Source: Dethiosulfovibrio salsuginis (lineage in GTDB: Bacteria > Synergistota > Synergistia > Synergistales > Dethiosulfovibrionaceae). From it: DNA of 64,000 bases. Location of the stretch: assembly GCF_900177735.1 (NCBI RefSeq), contig NZ_FXBB01000014.1, forward strand, positions 1 through 64,000, read 5' to 3'. Shown here one piece after another: positions 16,077 through 25,528 of this stretch. A program made the position numbers and the translations under genes. Below the pieces are notes generated by a model that saw nothing but the letters and a program-made list of their open reading frames with translations, was not told the origin of the DNA and ran no database searches. The first letter of the stretch is position 1. Each line of letters starts with the position of its first letter.

Positions 16077-18200
16077 ATGGCGGAGGAAAGAGCTGGAAAC
16101 TCAGCGGTAGGAAGAATGATGAGGTTCTCCGACGTCGGCATCGCTTTGCTGATGATTATGGTGGTGATCATGATGATCATCCCTCTTCCGACGTGGCTTC
16201 TGGACCTGCTGTTGACTCTGAACATCACTTTAGGGGTAGTGGTCCTCTTGGTGACTTTTTACGTGAATAGAGCTCTGGAGATCTCGTCTTTCCCCTCTAT
16301 ACTGCTTATCGTCACCCTTTTCCGTCTCGCCTTGAACGTGTCTACGACCAGGTTGATACTGCTTAAAGGGGATGCGGGAAATATCATAAGCTCTTTCGGA
16401 AACTTCGTCGTCGGCGGAAACTACGTCGTCGGTGCGGTGGTGTTCCTTATTTTGGTTATCATCCAGTTTTTGGTCATAACCAAAGGTGCCGAAAGGGTTG
16501 CGGAGGTCGCCGCCCGGTTCACCTTAGACGCCATGCCAGGAAAACAGATGGCAATCGATGCCGACTTAAACGCCGGTCTCATCGACGAGCTAGGAGCCAA
16601 GGAGCGAAGAAGGGATATCCAGAGGGAGGCCGATTTTTACGGCTCTATGGACGGTGCCTCTAAGTTCGTCAAAGGGGATGCGGTGGCTGGACTTATAATA
16701 ACGGTGATAAACATCCTAGGAGGGCTCTCTATCGGGGTCTTCCAAAGAGGGCTCTCTATGGGCGAGGCCGCCGGGGTTTACAGCCTTCTCACCGTAGGGG
16801 ACGGACTGGTCTCTCAGATACCGGCCCTTCTTTTCTCCACCGCTACCGGTATTATAGTCACAAGAGCGGCCAGCGACTCCAACCTTGGGCAGGACGTGCT
16901 TGCCTCTTTTGTCCGGTATCCTAGGCCTCTTATGATAGGGACGGCCCTTCTCTTCGGGTTCGCCATGGTTCCCGGCCTTCCGACTATACCTTTTATTGTT
17001 CTCGCCGTTTTTCTCGGTATGATGGCCTACGGTGTCTACAGGGAGGTTACCGGTCAGGAGATGGCCGCCCGTGAAGGAGAGGGTAAATCCTCCGGTGCCG
17101 GTGGACCTGGAGCGGTAGGGGAAGGGGAAGGGGAGGGCGGCCAGCCTCCTAGGGCTCCAGCCTCTCCTGACGACGTTATGAAGCTGTTGGCGGTAGACCC
17201 TATGGAGATGGAGATAGGCTATGGGGTTATCCCCTTAGTCGACCCCAACCAAGGTGGAGATATGCTCGACCGGATAAGCACCATCAGAAAACAGATGGCT
17301 ATGGACATGGGGCTGGTGGTCCCCTCCATAAGGATAAGGGACAACATACAGCTTAAGCCCTCCGAATACCTGATAAGGGTAAAAGGAGCGTTAGTCGGCC
17401 AGGGGGACCTCATGCCCGAGCACTATCTGGCGATGGACACCGGCAACGTAATCGACGAGGTCGTGGGAGTTCCAACAACCGAGCCAGCTTTCGGCTTGCC
17501 AGCCCTCTGGATCTCCCCGGAACTCAGGGATCGGGCGGAGGCCGGTGGATATACGGTGGTCGACGCCCCTTCCGTTTTGGCAACCCATCTGTCGGAGATC
17601 ATAAAGGTCCATGGAGCGGATCTGATCACCAGGCAGGAGATACAGAAGCTCACCGACATGGTGAAAGAGAGCAATTCGGCGGTGGTGGAGGAGATGCTGG
17701 GAGTCGTAGGACTCGGGGATATACAGAAAGTCCTCCAGAACCTCGTGTCCGAGCATATACCTATAAGGGATTTGGTAAGTATATTCGAGACCTTAGCGGA
17801 CTACGGCAGGCTCTCCACCTCGGTGGACTATCTCACCGAAAGGGTGAGGGAAAGTCTGTCCAGGATAATATCCCTTCGTCTGAAAGAGGACGGTGTGGTG
17901 ACCGTCGCCACTTTATCCCCTGCGTGGGAGCAGAGGGTTCGAGATGCCCTGGAGGGCGATTTGGTCAAAGGTTGGAGGTTGAACATGGATTCAAGGGAGA
18001 TCTCCAGGCTTGTCTCGGCGGTATCGTCTAAATCGGAGGAGATCATGATACAGGGCCATTCTCCTGTGTTGTTGGTCAGTCCAGACGTCCGTCTGGTCGT
18101 AAGACGAATTCTCGAAGCGTCGTTGCCCGCCATGTTCGTGGTATCCTATAATGAAATAAGCCAGGGGATAGATATTCAGTCTTTAGGGATGGTGGAGTAG
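16077..18200 (+). CDS. flhA: Flagellar export protein FlhA
   Basis: FlhA is the large export-gate subunit that couples ion flow to secretion. The 707-residue product has about eight N-terminal membrane helices, the conserved FHIPEP-type segment (here LDAMPGKQMAIDADLNAGLI, about residues 151-170), a Gly/Glu/Pro-rich linker at about residues 340-365 and a C-terminal cytosolic chaperone-docking domain. ATG 16077 is preceded by GGAGGGG. Length is near the family norm (about 690); the extra residues are mainly in the linker. Confidence 0.96.
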   Translation: MAEERAGNSAVGRMMRFSDVGIALLMIMVVIMMIIPLPTWLLDLLLTLNITLGVVVLLVTFYVNRALEISSFPSILLIVTLFRLALNVSTTRLILLKGDAGNIISSFGNFVVGGNYVVGAVVFLILVIIQFLVITKGAERVAEVAARFTLDAMPGKQMAIDADLNAGLIDELGAKERRRDIQREADFYGSMDGASKFVKGDAVAGLIITVINILGGLSIGVFQRGLSMGEAAGVYSLLTVGDGLVSQIPALLFSTATGIIVTRAASDSNLGQDVLASFVRYPRPLMIGTALLFGFAMVPGLPTIPFIVLAVFLGMMAYGVYREVTGQEMAAREGEGKSSGAGGPGAVGEGEGEGGQPPRAPASPDDVMKLLAVDPMEMEIGYGVIPLVDPNQGGDMLDRISTIRKQMAMDMGLVVPSIRIRDNIQLKPSEYLIRVKGALVGQGDLMPEHYLAMDTGNVIDEVVGVPTTEPAFGLPALWISPELRDRAEAGGYTVVDAPSVLATHLSEIIKVHGADLITRQEIQKLTDMVKESNSAVVEEMLGVVGLGDIQKVLQNLVSEHIPIRDLVSIFETLADYGRLSTSVDYLTERVRESLSRIISLRLKEDGVVTVATLSPAWEQRVRDALEGDLVKGWRLNMDSREISRLVSAVSSKSEEIMIQGHSPVLLVSPDVRLVVRRILEASLPAMFVVSYNEISQGIDIQSLGMVE

Positions 18201-18203
18201 ACC

Positions 18204-19532
18204 ATGAGGGTTATCCAGAAAATCACATTTGAGGCCAAAGACGACGCCGAGGCTATCAGGATAGCCTCCGATCGTCTTGGAAGAGATGCGGTTGTGCTGT
18301 CCACCCGTCCGGTGAACAAAGGGGGCTTTATGGGGCTTTTCGGAAAGCCCGCCCTTGTGGTCACCGCAGGTCTGCTGGAGGAGGACACCCCTAGGGAGGA
18401 GAAGCCTCTAGGGGACGACCTGGCCCAGAGGGTAAGGGCCTTTCAGCAGCTCCTGGAGGCCAAGACCTCCTTGGATCAAGCCCCCCAAAAAAGCCCTCCT
18501 GCGGTGGATCCGACGGACGACGATCGCCTTGAGATCGGAGGTCGATTGGTGGCCTCGGGCACGCCGATGCACGCTCGTCAGGTAGCCCAGGCTTACGGAG
18601 AGTCAGCTCCAAAGAAAGATCCCGAGAGGGATCTGGCTCAGGACGTGGAGAGGATACAGAAAACCCTCGCCATGGTCCTCGATAGGCTCGACGGAGTGAA
18701 CTCGGCAGTAGACACGGACACCGCGGAGATAAAACCCTCCAGCCCAGTAGCTACAGGGTATTCAGATTTAGATAACCGCTCCGAGCCCTTTCGGGAGATG
18801 ATGATCCGTTCCGACATGACCGAGCCTTTCGTGGAAAAGGTCATAGAGGAATACGACGGGCCTTGGGAGGAGGGCTCCTTTTTCCAGTGGCTAGCCTCTC
18901 GTATAAGGACACCTTACGGCAACAACCTCGAGGCACTTGGGGGTCCTAGGGCTATGTTTATAGGTCCGACAGGGGTAGGTAAAACCACCACTATAGCCAA
19001 GCTGGCGGCGATCAGCTCCCTTTGGGAGGATCGGAAGGTCGCTTTAGCTACGTCGGATACCTATCGAATCGCCGCAGTAGAGCAGCTTAGGACCTACGCC
19101 AAGATTCTCGGGGTTCCTGTCGAGGTCATATTTGAGCCTAAAGACCTGGTCAAGATGGTGAAAAGGCCCGACTCGGACCTGATCCTCCTGGATACAGCCG
19201 GAAGAAGCCAGAGGGATAAAAGGCGATTCGACGAGGTCAGAGAGCTGTACGATGCCTTTAAGCCTCAATGCGTACATCTGGTTATATCCGCTAGCTCTAA
19301 GTTCAGGGATATGCTGGACGTTATAGATCGTATGGGAGGTATCCCCGTATCAAACTTGGTGTTTACAAAAATAGACGAAACCCTTACCCTTGGACCGGTG
19401 CTGGAGATAGCTCTCAACTTCGATATCCCTATATCTTTTTTCACCTTCGGCCAGAACGTGCCTAACGATATAGAGGTAGCGTCGGCGGATAAGCTCGTTC
19501 GCATGGCCCTAGGCGGTGAGGACCTTGGCTGA
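18204..19532 (+). CDS. flhF: Flagellar biosynthesis GTPase FlhF
   Basis: FlhF is an SRP-family GTPase that places the flagellum. The 442-residue product has a variable basic N-terminal domain (MRVIQKITFEAKDDAEAIRI...), a middle helical N domain, and a G domain with P-loop GPTGVGKTTTIAKLAA (about residue 252), LLDTAGRSQRDKRR (G3) and TKIDET (G4). It begins 3 bases after flhA and overlaps flhG, with which it normally works: FlhG stimulates its GTPase. Confidence 0.94.
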   Translation: MRVIQKITFEAKDDAEAIRIASDRLGRDAVVLSTRPVNKGGFMGLFGKPALVVTAGLLEEDTPREEKPLGDDLAQRVRAFQQLLEAKTSLDQAPQKSPPAVDPTDDDRLEIGGRLVASGTPMHARQVAQAYGESAPKKDPERDLAQDVERIQKTLAMVLDRLDGVNSAVDTDTAEIKPSSPVATGYSDLDNRSEPFREMMIRSDMTEPFVEKVIEEYDGPWEEGSFFQWLASRIRTPYGNNLEALGGPRAMFIGPTGVGKTTTIAKLAAISSLWEDRKVALATSDTYRIAAVEQLRTYAKILGVPVEVIFEPKDLVKMVKRPDSDLILLDTAGRSQRDKRRFDEVRELYDAFKPQCVHLVISASSKFRDMLDVIDRMGGIPVSNLVFTKIDETLTLGPVLEIALNFDIPISFFTFGQNVPNDIEVASADKLVRMALGGEDLG

Positions 19533-20448
19533 CATGAGATCCGGTTCGGTGGATCAGGCGGCAGAACTTCGTCGCATGATGGCATCGGTGGTATCCCCTC
19601 CATCGTCAAAAATATCCCGCTCCCTCCGCTCCATAGCGGTAGTAGGAGGCAAAGGAGGGGTGGGAAAGAGCAACCTGTCCGTCAATCTGGCACTGGCCAT
19701 GGGACAGAGCGGAACCAGGGTCGCTCTCCTGGACGGAGATCTGGGGCTCGCCAACATAGATATCCTCCTGGGAGTTCAGCCGAGCTATAATCTCACCCAT
19801 CTTATAAGGGGAGAGAAAGATCTTAAGGAGATAGTCTATACCGTCGGCGATCAGGTGGTCTTGGTCCCCGGTGGCACTGGGGTAGAGGAATTGGCGAACA
19901 TGGACGAATCGTCCCAGTCTGCCCTCATAGATAGGCTAGCCGACCTTGACGGTATGGCTGATATAATAATAGTGGACACCGGAGCTGGTATTCACAGAAA
20001 CATGGTTTCCTTTGCCCTGGCGGTGGATACGGTGATACTGGTGACCACCCCAGAGCCGACCTCCATAAGGGACGCCTACGGACTTCTAAAATCGCTGGTT
20101 TTCAGCGCCATAGGCAAGCTGGACGTTAAAGTGCTGGTGAATATGGCTGTCTCCAGCGAGGAGGCAAAGGTGGTCTCCGATCGGATGAGGTTCGCCGCAA
20201 GCCAGTTTCTCCGTATGGAGCTAGGTTACGCCGGTTACGTCCTGATAGACCCTAGGCTAACCGAGGCGGTGAGGGCCAGAAAGCCCCTGCTCAGGCTTTT
20301 CCCTAAATCGGTCTCAGCGGAGTGTATAAGGATGATCGCCATGGATCTGGTGGAGTCGGAGGGCAGGACGTCCGGAGCAGGACGAGGGGTAAAGTCGCTG
20401 TTTTTCAAGCTCTCCAGACGTCTTGGAATGAACTCAGAAAGGGGGTAG
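19516..20448 (+). CDS. flhG: Flagellar number regulator FlhG (MinD-like)
   Basis: FlhG (YlxH/FleN) is a MinD-type ATPase that sets flagellar number with FlhF. It has the deviant Walker A VGGKGGVGKSNLSVNLALAM near residue 41, IIVDTGAGIHRNMVSF (switch II) and the TTPEPTSIRDAYGLLK motif. Possible starts are GTG 19516, TTG 19525 and ATG 19534; GGTGAGG at 19515-19521 favours TTG 19525 or ATG 19534, so the N-terminus is uncertain by 3-6 residues. It overlaps flhF under the first two choices. Confidence 0.92.
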   Translation: MRTLADMRSGSVDQAAELRRMMASVVSPPSSKISRSLRSIAVVGGKGGVGKSNLSVNLALAMGQSGTRVALLDGDLGLANIDILLGVQPSYNLTHLIRGEKDLKEIVYTVGDQVVLVPGGTGVEELANMDESSQSALIDRLADLDGMADIIIVDTGAGIHRNMVSFALAVDTVILVTTPEPTSIRDAYGLLKSLVFSAIGKLDVKVLVNMAVSSEEAKVVSDRMRFAASQFLRMELGYAGYVLIDPRLTEAVRARKPLLRLFPKSVSAECIRMIAMDLVESEGRTSGAGRGVKSLFFKLSRRLGMNSERG

Positions 20449-20451
20449 GCT

Positions 20452-21132
20452 GTGGAAGCCTCCAGGTTGATAGAGTCCGATCCCTCGGTGATCGGAGCGA
20501 AGGCGGAAATATCGATCCAGACAGGACTGTACAAGGGAGAGTATCCCTCCAGGCTTGAGAACGTCGATGGGTCCGTGTGGAAGATGGGACACCCTTTTCT
20601 CGGCGGCGGTCTTCTGCCCCTTTATAGAGGTGTAGAGGTCGTCCTGTCGGTAAAAAGCGATGGGTCGGTCTACAGGGCCACAGGTTCGGTTCTCGGCACT
20701 GTCCGAGAGGGCGAGGTAGTGATGCTGGTCCTCCAGATCTTAGGGGAGGTAGAGAAGATCCAGAGGCGACAGTTCCTGAGGGTCTCCTGTCTCCTGGACG
20801 GCAAAGTAGCCCCTCTGGGAGAGCCTCCTAGGATAGGCGGAGAAGGCTGGCTGGACGGATCTATCACCGACATAAGCCTTGGGGGGGCGAGGCTCTCCAT
20901 CCCTGGCAGGCAAGGTCCGGCCTTAGACGGAGTTTCCCGGGCTATCCTCAGGGTGAAGGTGGATAAAGAAAGGTTTTTTATCCCCTGTAAAGTAGCCATG
21001 GCTCGCTTCGTCGACGAAACTGAAAACACCGATTTAGGGTTGGCCTTTGAGATACTTCCCGGCCTGATCGAAAAGGCCTTAGGTCGGTTTGTCCGTCATC
21101 AGGAGCTGGCTTCTCGAAGCGACAGACGGTAA
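20452..21132 (+). CDS. PilZ-domain c-di-GMP receptor (YcgR-like)
   Basis: The 226-residue product has an N-terminal YcgR_2/PilZN-like beta domain (about residues 15-100) and a C-terminal PilZ domain. The c-di-GMP motifs are present: RRQFLRV (RxxxR-type, about residues 105-111) and DISLGGARLSI (DxSxxG, about residues 140-150). In Bacillus the equivalent protein (YpfA/DgrA) slows motility when c-di-GMP rises by acting on the stator. Position between flhG and cheB fits that role. Start GTG 20452 is 3 bases after the flhG stop. Confidence 0.88.
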   Translation: MEASRLIESDPSVIGAKAEISIQTGLYKGEYPSRLENVDGSVWKMGHPFLGGGLLPLYRGVEVVLSVKSDGSVYRATGSVLGTVREGEVVMLVLQILGEVEKIQRRQFLRVSCLLDGKVAPLGEPPRIGGEGWLDGSITDISLGGARLSIPGRQGPALDGVSRAILRVKVDKERFFIPCKVAMARFVDETENTDLGLAFEILPGLIEKALGRFVRHQELASRSDRR

Positions 21133-21191
21133 ATTTGTATCGACAGCAGCTGCCCTATTGGAATCCACCGATTTATTAGACTTCGAGAGGA

Positions 21192-21209
21192 GGGAGGCCG
21201 TCTCCTCCC
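21192..21209 (+). promoter_or_regulatory. Hairpin covering the cheB ribosome-binding site
   Basis: GGGAGG at 21192-21197 can pair exactly with CCTCCC at 21204-21209, with a 6-base loop, directly before ATG 21210. The purine arm is the only good Shine-Dalgarno sequence upstream of cheB, so the hairpin would hide it. The 77-base gap before cheB shows no other feature I recognise. Confidence 0.35.
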
Positions 21210-22328
21210 ATGACTAAAGTCACGGGTATCCGACAGCCAAAAAACATGAAAGAAATCAGGGTTCTGGTCGTGGACGACTCGTCTTTTATGAGAAAGGTTA
21301 TAGGGGATATCCTCGACGAAGTTCCAGGGATATCCGTTGTCGCCAGGGCGAGAGACGGCATAGACGGCCTGGCAAAGGTTGAGAGTCTCCGTCCCGACGT
21401 TATAACTTTGGACGTAGAGATGCCGAGAAAAAACGGTATTGACACACTGAGAGAAATTATGGATCGATTCCCAACCCCTGTGATAATGGTAAGCAGCCTT
21501 ACCCAGAGCGGTGCCACGATCACCATGCAGGCTCTTTCTATGGGGGCGGTGGACTTTGTAGCCAAGCCATCGGGAACTATATCTCTAAACATGAGGGAGG
21601 TAGGAGACGAGTTGAGGCAAAAGGTTCTTGCTGCGGCCTACGCTAAATCTGTCCTTCCTGGTAAACCCTTCCCCTTGAAGGCACGGGATCCCGAGTCGGT
21701 GAGGCCCTCCGTCTCTAGAGGTATAATCAAACCTCCGATGCCTGGGTCCAGGCCCAAGCTGGTCTGTATCGCCTCATCCACCGGAGGACCTCAGGCCCTC
21801 CAGAGGATGCTTACAGCTCTTCCCGGGGATTTCCCGTTGCCTATAGTGATAGCTCAGCATATGCCTAAAGGTTTTACCGCATCCTTTGCCTCCAGGTTGG
21901 ACGACCTGTGTTCTATCGATGTCAAGGAGGGTGCCGAAGGTATCCGCCTAAGACCGGGGTTGGCAGTTATAGCCCCTGGCGGTTATCATATGGTTATAAG
22001 GGGAGGACCTAAGGACATGACCATAGGTCTATCGGATTCCCCACCTGTGCTCTCCGTAAAGCCCTCCGCCAACGTGCTTTTCTCCAGCGTAGCTGACGCT
22101 ATCGGAGGTGACGTTGTGGCGGTGATACTGACCGGAATGGGCAGAGATGGAACCGATGGTGCTCAGGTACTCTCCTCCAAAGGGGCGTACGTGTTCGGAG
22201 AGGCTCCTGAGACCTGCGTCGTGTATGGAATGCCCAGGTCTGCCATGGAGGCAGGTGTTATAAACGAGCAACTGCCTCTGCATGACATGGCTGGAGCTCT
22301 AAATCGCTTTGTGAGAGAAAAACGATAG
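21210..22328 (+). CDS. cheB: Chemotaxis methylesterase CheB
   Basis: CheB demethylates (and deamidates) chemoreceptors to adapt the response. The 372-residue product has an N-terminal receiver (VLVVDDSSFMRKV, phospho-Asp about residue 68 in VITLDVEMPRKNG, Lys in DFVAKPSG) and a C-terminal esterase domain with the catalytic Ser in CIASSTGGPQAL, His in IAQHMPKGFTASFA and Asp in LTGMGRDGTDGA. ATG 21210 gives a slightly long N-terminus; ATG 21246 is an alternative without a ribosome site. No cheR is present in the window. Confidence 0.95.
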   Translation: MTKVTGIRQPKNMKEIRVLVVDDSSFMRKVIGDILDEVPGISVVARARDGIDGLAKVESLRPDVITLDVEMPRKNGIDTLREIMDRFPTPVIMVSSLTQSGATITMQALSMGAVDFVAKPSGTISLNMREVGDELRQKVLAAAYAKSVLPGKPFPLKARDPESVRPSVSRGIIKPPMPGSRPKLVCIASSTGGPQALQRMLTALPGDFPLPIVIAQHMPKGFTASFASRLDDLCSIDVKEGAEGIRLRPGLAVIAPGGYHMVIRGGPKDMTIGLSDSPPVLSVKPSANVLFSSVADAIGGDVVAVILTGMGRDGTDGAQVLSSKGAYVFGEAPETCVVYGMPRSAMEAGVINEQLPLHDMAGALNRFVREKR

Positions 22329-22344
22329 AGGGGATGGATAAGAC

Positions 22345-24375
22345 ATGTCTACCGATATGAGCCAGTACCTGGGAGCCTATCTGGATGAGGCTACCGATAA
22401 CCTCCAGCAGCTTAACGATCTGATCCTCGCGGTTGAACAAAACCGACAGAATCGGGAGACGGTGGATGAGATCTTCAGGACAGCCCACACATTAAAGGGG
22501 ATGTCGGCGACTATGGGATTTCACCACATGGCCGAGCTTACCCACGCCCTGGAGGACCGATTTTCCAAAGTTAGAAGCGGCGAGGTCGATCTTACCGACG
22601 ACGATCTGGACCACCTTTTTCAAAGCCTCGACCTGATGCAGACCATGGTCGACGCCATCAGAGACGGCGGAACCGATCAGGATACGGATATATCCAAACT
22701 GGTCTCCCAGCTTAGGGAAGAGGAAGCCGCTGTCGCTCCTGTTGAAAATAAGACCGAAGGTCTCAGCCCGGAGGAGCTGTCCCCTCAAGAGAGGGAATGG
22801 ATACAGGAAGCCAGCAAGATGGGGATGATGGTGGTTGAGATAACCGTCAACCTCGATAAAGAGTGCCTTCTTAAAGCCGCTAGGGCCTATATGGTCGTCA
22901 GTCGTCTTGAGGAGATAGGGGAGATAATAAAATCCGATCCCCCTGTGGAGGATCTGGAGAAAGACGCCTTTGACTACTCTTTCAGGATATACCTGGGGAC
23001 TAAAGACGATATAGAGTCGGTCCAGAACGCGGTGATGGGTGTGAGCGAGGTCGTTGGGGTCGACGTCACTCCTCTGGAGTTCAGCTTCGCAGGTTATGAG
23101 GAAGAGCTCAACGAAGAAGAGCAGGAGGCGACTCCTCAGCCCTCTGTGTCCGCTGTCCCTCAGAAAGCTTCCCCTCAGGAGGACTCAAAGGCCCCAGCTG
23201 CGAAGGCAAAACCCAAAAAAGGCAGTCAGACCGTCAGGGTCGATATAGGTCGTCTCGATAGCCTGATGAATCTCGTAGGAGAGCTGGTCATAGGAAAGGC
23301 CAGAATCGAGAGGCTTGTCATGGAGTCAAAACTGAGGGAGTTTGACGAGCCTCTGTCCCAACTGGGCAGGATCTCCGGCGATATACAGGAGCTTGTGACT
23401 AAGCTCAGGATGGTCCCTGTATCCTTCATCTTCGACCGCTTCCCGAGGCTCATCAGAGATATCTCGAAAACCCTCGGCAAGGACGTCGAATTGGTCATAG
23501 AGGGCCAGGAGACCGAGCTTGACAGGACCGTCATAGACGAAATTGGAGATCCTATGGTACACCTTATCCGTAACTCGGTGGACCACGGAATCGAGACCCC
23601 GGAGGTAAGAAAGGCCGCAGGCAAGCCGTCGAAGGGCACTATAAAAATAGCGGCATATCAGGAAGGCAGCAGCGTCATAATAGAGGTATCCGACGACGGT
23701 AAGGGCATCGACCCTGTCGCTGTAGGCAAAAAGGCCATTGAACGAGGTCTCGTCACCAAAGAGGCCCTGGCGGAGATGTCCGACGACGAGATAATCCAGT
23801 ACGTATTCCTGCCGGGGTTCAGCATGGCCAAAGAGGTCACCGACCTCTCAGGAAGAGGGGTCGGCATGGACGCCGTCAAGAGAAAGGTCGAATCTCTGGG
23901 AGGCCAGTTCGAGGCTCGTTCCAAGGTAGGAGAGGGAACTAACGTCTACATAAGGCTTCCGCTCACCTTAGCCATCGTTCTCGCCCTTTTGGTCAAAGTC
24001 GGAGAGGAAACCTACGCCATTCCCCTCGAGAACGTCGATGAGACTATCCTTGTTAGAAAAGAGGATCTCAAGAGGATGCACGGCAAGCCGGTTACCTTGC
24101 TTCGTGGAGAGGTTCTGTCCCTAGGTGACCTAGCGGCAACTCTGGACACCCCCCAGGACGACGAGGAAAGACACGAATATCCTGTGGTTGTCGTCAGAGT
24201 AGGCAGAAACAAAATCGGGTTTATCGTCGATGCTCTGGTCGGACAACAGGAAATAGTCATAAAGTCACTCGGTAGGATCCTGTCCAAGATAAAAGGTATC
24301 GCCGGTGCCACCATATTGGGAGACGGCAACGTAGCACTGATCCTCGATGTAGGCTCCCTTCACGTCAGAGTCTAG
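22345..24375 (+). CDS. cheA: Chemotaxis histidine kinase CheA
   Basis: The 676-residue kinase has P1 Hpt with phospho-His48 (FRTAHTLKGMSATMGF), a P2 CheY/CheB-binding domain (about residues 150-250), a Glu/Pro/Ala-rich linker, P3 dimerisation (VDIGRLDSLMNLVGELVIGK, about residue 295), P4 ATPase (LIRNSVDHGIETP N-box, DDGKGID G1, DLSGRGVGMDAVK G2) and P5 CheW-like domain at the C-terminus. It phosphorylates CheY and CheB. No CheW gene lies in this window, so the adaptor must be elsewhere. ATG 22345 is 16 bases after cheB. Confidence 0.97.
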   Translation: MSTDMSQYLGAYLDEATDNLQQLNDLILAVEQNRQNRETVDEIFRTAHTLKGMSATMGFHHMAELTHALEDRFSKVRSGEVDLTDDDLDHLFQSLDLMQTMVDAIRDGGTDQDTDISKLVSQLREEEAAVAPVENKTEGLSPEELSPQEREWIQEASKMGMMVVEITVNLDKECLLKAARAYMVVSRLEEIGEIIKSDPPVEDLEKDAFDYSFRIYLGTKDDIESVQNAVMGVSEVVGVDVTPLEFSFAGYEEELNEEEQEATPQPSVSAVPQKASPQEDSKAPAAKAKPKKGSQTVRVDIGRLDSLMNLVGELVIGKARIERLVMESKLREFDEPLSQLGRISGDIQELVTKLRMVPVSFIFDRFPRLIRDISKTLGKDVELVIEGQETELDRTVIDEIGDPMVHLIRNSVDHGIETPEVRKAAGKPSKGTIKIAAYQEGSSVIIEVSDDGKGIDPVAVGKKAIERGLVTKEALAEMSDDEIIQYVFLPGFSMAKEVTDLSGRGVGMDAVKRKVESLGGQFEARSKVGEGTNVYIRLPLTLAIVLALLVKVGEETYAIPLENVDETILVRKEDLKRMHGKPVTLLRGEVLSLGDLAATLDTPQDDEERHEYPVVVVRVGRNKIGFIVDALVGQQEIVIKSLGRILSKIKGIAGATILGDGNVALILDVGSLHVRV

Positions 24376-24381
24376 GAGTAG

Positions 24382-25017
24382 ATGGTTATAATGGAATATT
24401 CTGAATTTAATCCTCTTCATCTCGATGCGATCAGAGAGGTAGTGAACATAGGCGCCGGTAACGCCGCAACCGCCCTGTCGGAGATGTTGGGAAAACCGGT
24501 CGATATGGGGGTTCCTAACGTAGAGCTGGTCTCCATATACGAGATATCCGAGCGCTTTGGACCGGCGGAGGACCTTGTCGCGGCTATCTACACCCACGCC
24601 GAAGGGGCTTTTCCCTGCAATCTTATTTTTATCCAAGACGAGGATGCCGCTCAGGGGCTGGTAGATGCCATGTTCCTGTCGAGAATGAGTACCGACGGAA
24701 GAGAGTTTCCCCCTGAGATGAGGGACAGTGCCTTAGGGGAGCTTGGAAACATAGTCTTAAGCTCCTTTCTCAACGCTGTCAGTCGAATGATAGGTTCTGA
24801 TTCCCTATCTATCTCCGTTCCAGGCGTCGCTCACGATATGTTAGGATCTATTTTGCAGTTTGTGGCCTCTATATTCGCTCAGTCCGGGGAGCTGGCTCTT
24901 CTCGTTAACACCACTCTTCAATTGGAGCAGGAGGGAGAGGACCTGAAAGGCAATCTCATGATGGTCCCCGATCCTGGGGCACTGGAGATCCTCTTGGCCA
25001 AGTTGGGGGTGCTTTGA
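24382..25017 (+). CDS. cheC: CheY-P phosphatase CheC
   Basis: CheC dephosphorylates CheY-P and binds CheD. The 211-residue product has both active-site helices of the family: IREVVNIGAGNAATALSEML (residues about 17-36) and DSALGELGNIVLSSFLNAVS (about residues 114-133), each with the E-x2-N pattern. ATG 24382 and ATG 24391 are both possible starts; AGGAG ends at 24378, giving 3 or 12 bases of spacing, so the start is not settled. Its stop overlaps cheD (TGATG). Confidence 0.94.
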   Translation: MVIMEYSEFNPLHLDAIREVVNIGAGNAATALSEMLGKPVDMGVPNVELVSIYEISERFGPAEDLVAAIYTHAEGAFPCNLIFIQDEDAAQGLVDAMFLSRMSTDGREFPPEMRDSALGELGNIVLSSFLNAVSRMIGSDSLSISVPGVAHDMLGSILQFVASIFAQSGELALLVNTTLQLEQEGEDLKGNLMMVPDPGALEILLAKLGVL

Positions 25018-25505
25018 TGGAAAAGGCACAGCATGTCGGAATGGCCGATATCGTCTTTGTAAAACATCCCGGTAAAATGGTATCCTTGGGGCTGGGCTCC
25101 TGTATCGGCCTGGTGATATACGACGAGTCCGTAAAGGTCGCCGCCATGGCCCATATAATGCTTCCTGAGAGCCGAGGTGGAAAGGAAGACGTTAAACCCG
25201 GCAAGTTCGCCGATACGGCGGTACCGACCCTGATAGATATGGTGATAAAGGCGGGGGCAAAAAAGGAAAGGCTTAAGGCGAAGATGGCCGGAGGATCTCA
25301 GATGTTCAACGTCCCTGGATCTAAATCCGGTTTTTTGGCGGTTGGAGCGAGAAACGCCGAGGAGACGGAAAAACACCTTAAGCAAAATGGCGTAAAACTT
25401 GTCGCCTCCGACACCGGTGGCAATCGTGGAAGAAGCGTCGAGTTTTCTACCGATGACTGGATATTGGTCGTGAAGACACTAGGTACGGGAAAACAGGGTA
25501 TCTGA
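25017..25505 (+). CDS. cheD: Chemoreceptor deamidase CheD
   Basis: CheD deamidates receptor glutamines and partners with CheC. The 162-residue product (from ATG 25017, overlapping the cheC stop) has the catalytic Cys in SLGLGSCIGLVIYDE (Cys29), the His in VAAMAHIMLPES and the C-terminal VASDTGGNRGRSVEFSTD segment of the family. A TTG one codon upstream is also in frame. Order cheC-cheD-fliA follows the Bacillus/Thermotoga arrangement. Confidence 0.95.
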   Translation: MEKAQHVGMADIVFVKHPGKMVSLGLGSCIGLVIYDESVKVAAMAHIMLPESRGGKEDVKPGKFADTAVPTLIDMVIKAGAKKERLKAKMAGGSQMFNVPGSKSGFLAVGARNAEETEKHLKQNGVKLVASDTGGNRGRSVEFSTDDWILVVKTLGTGKQGI

Positions 25506-25528
25506 TCGACCTAGGGAGGGGGACATGA

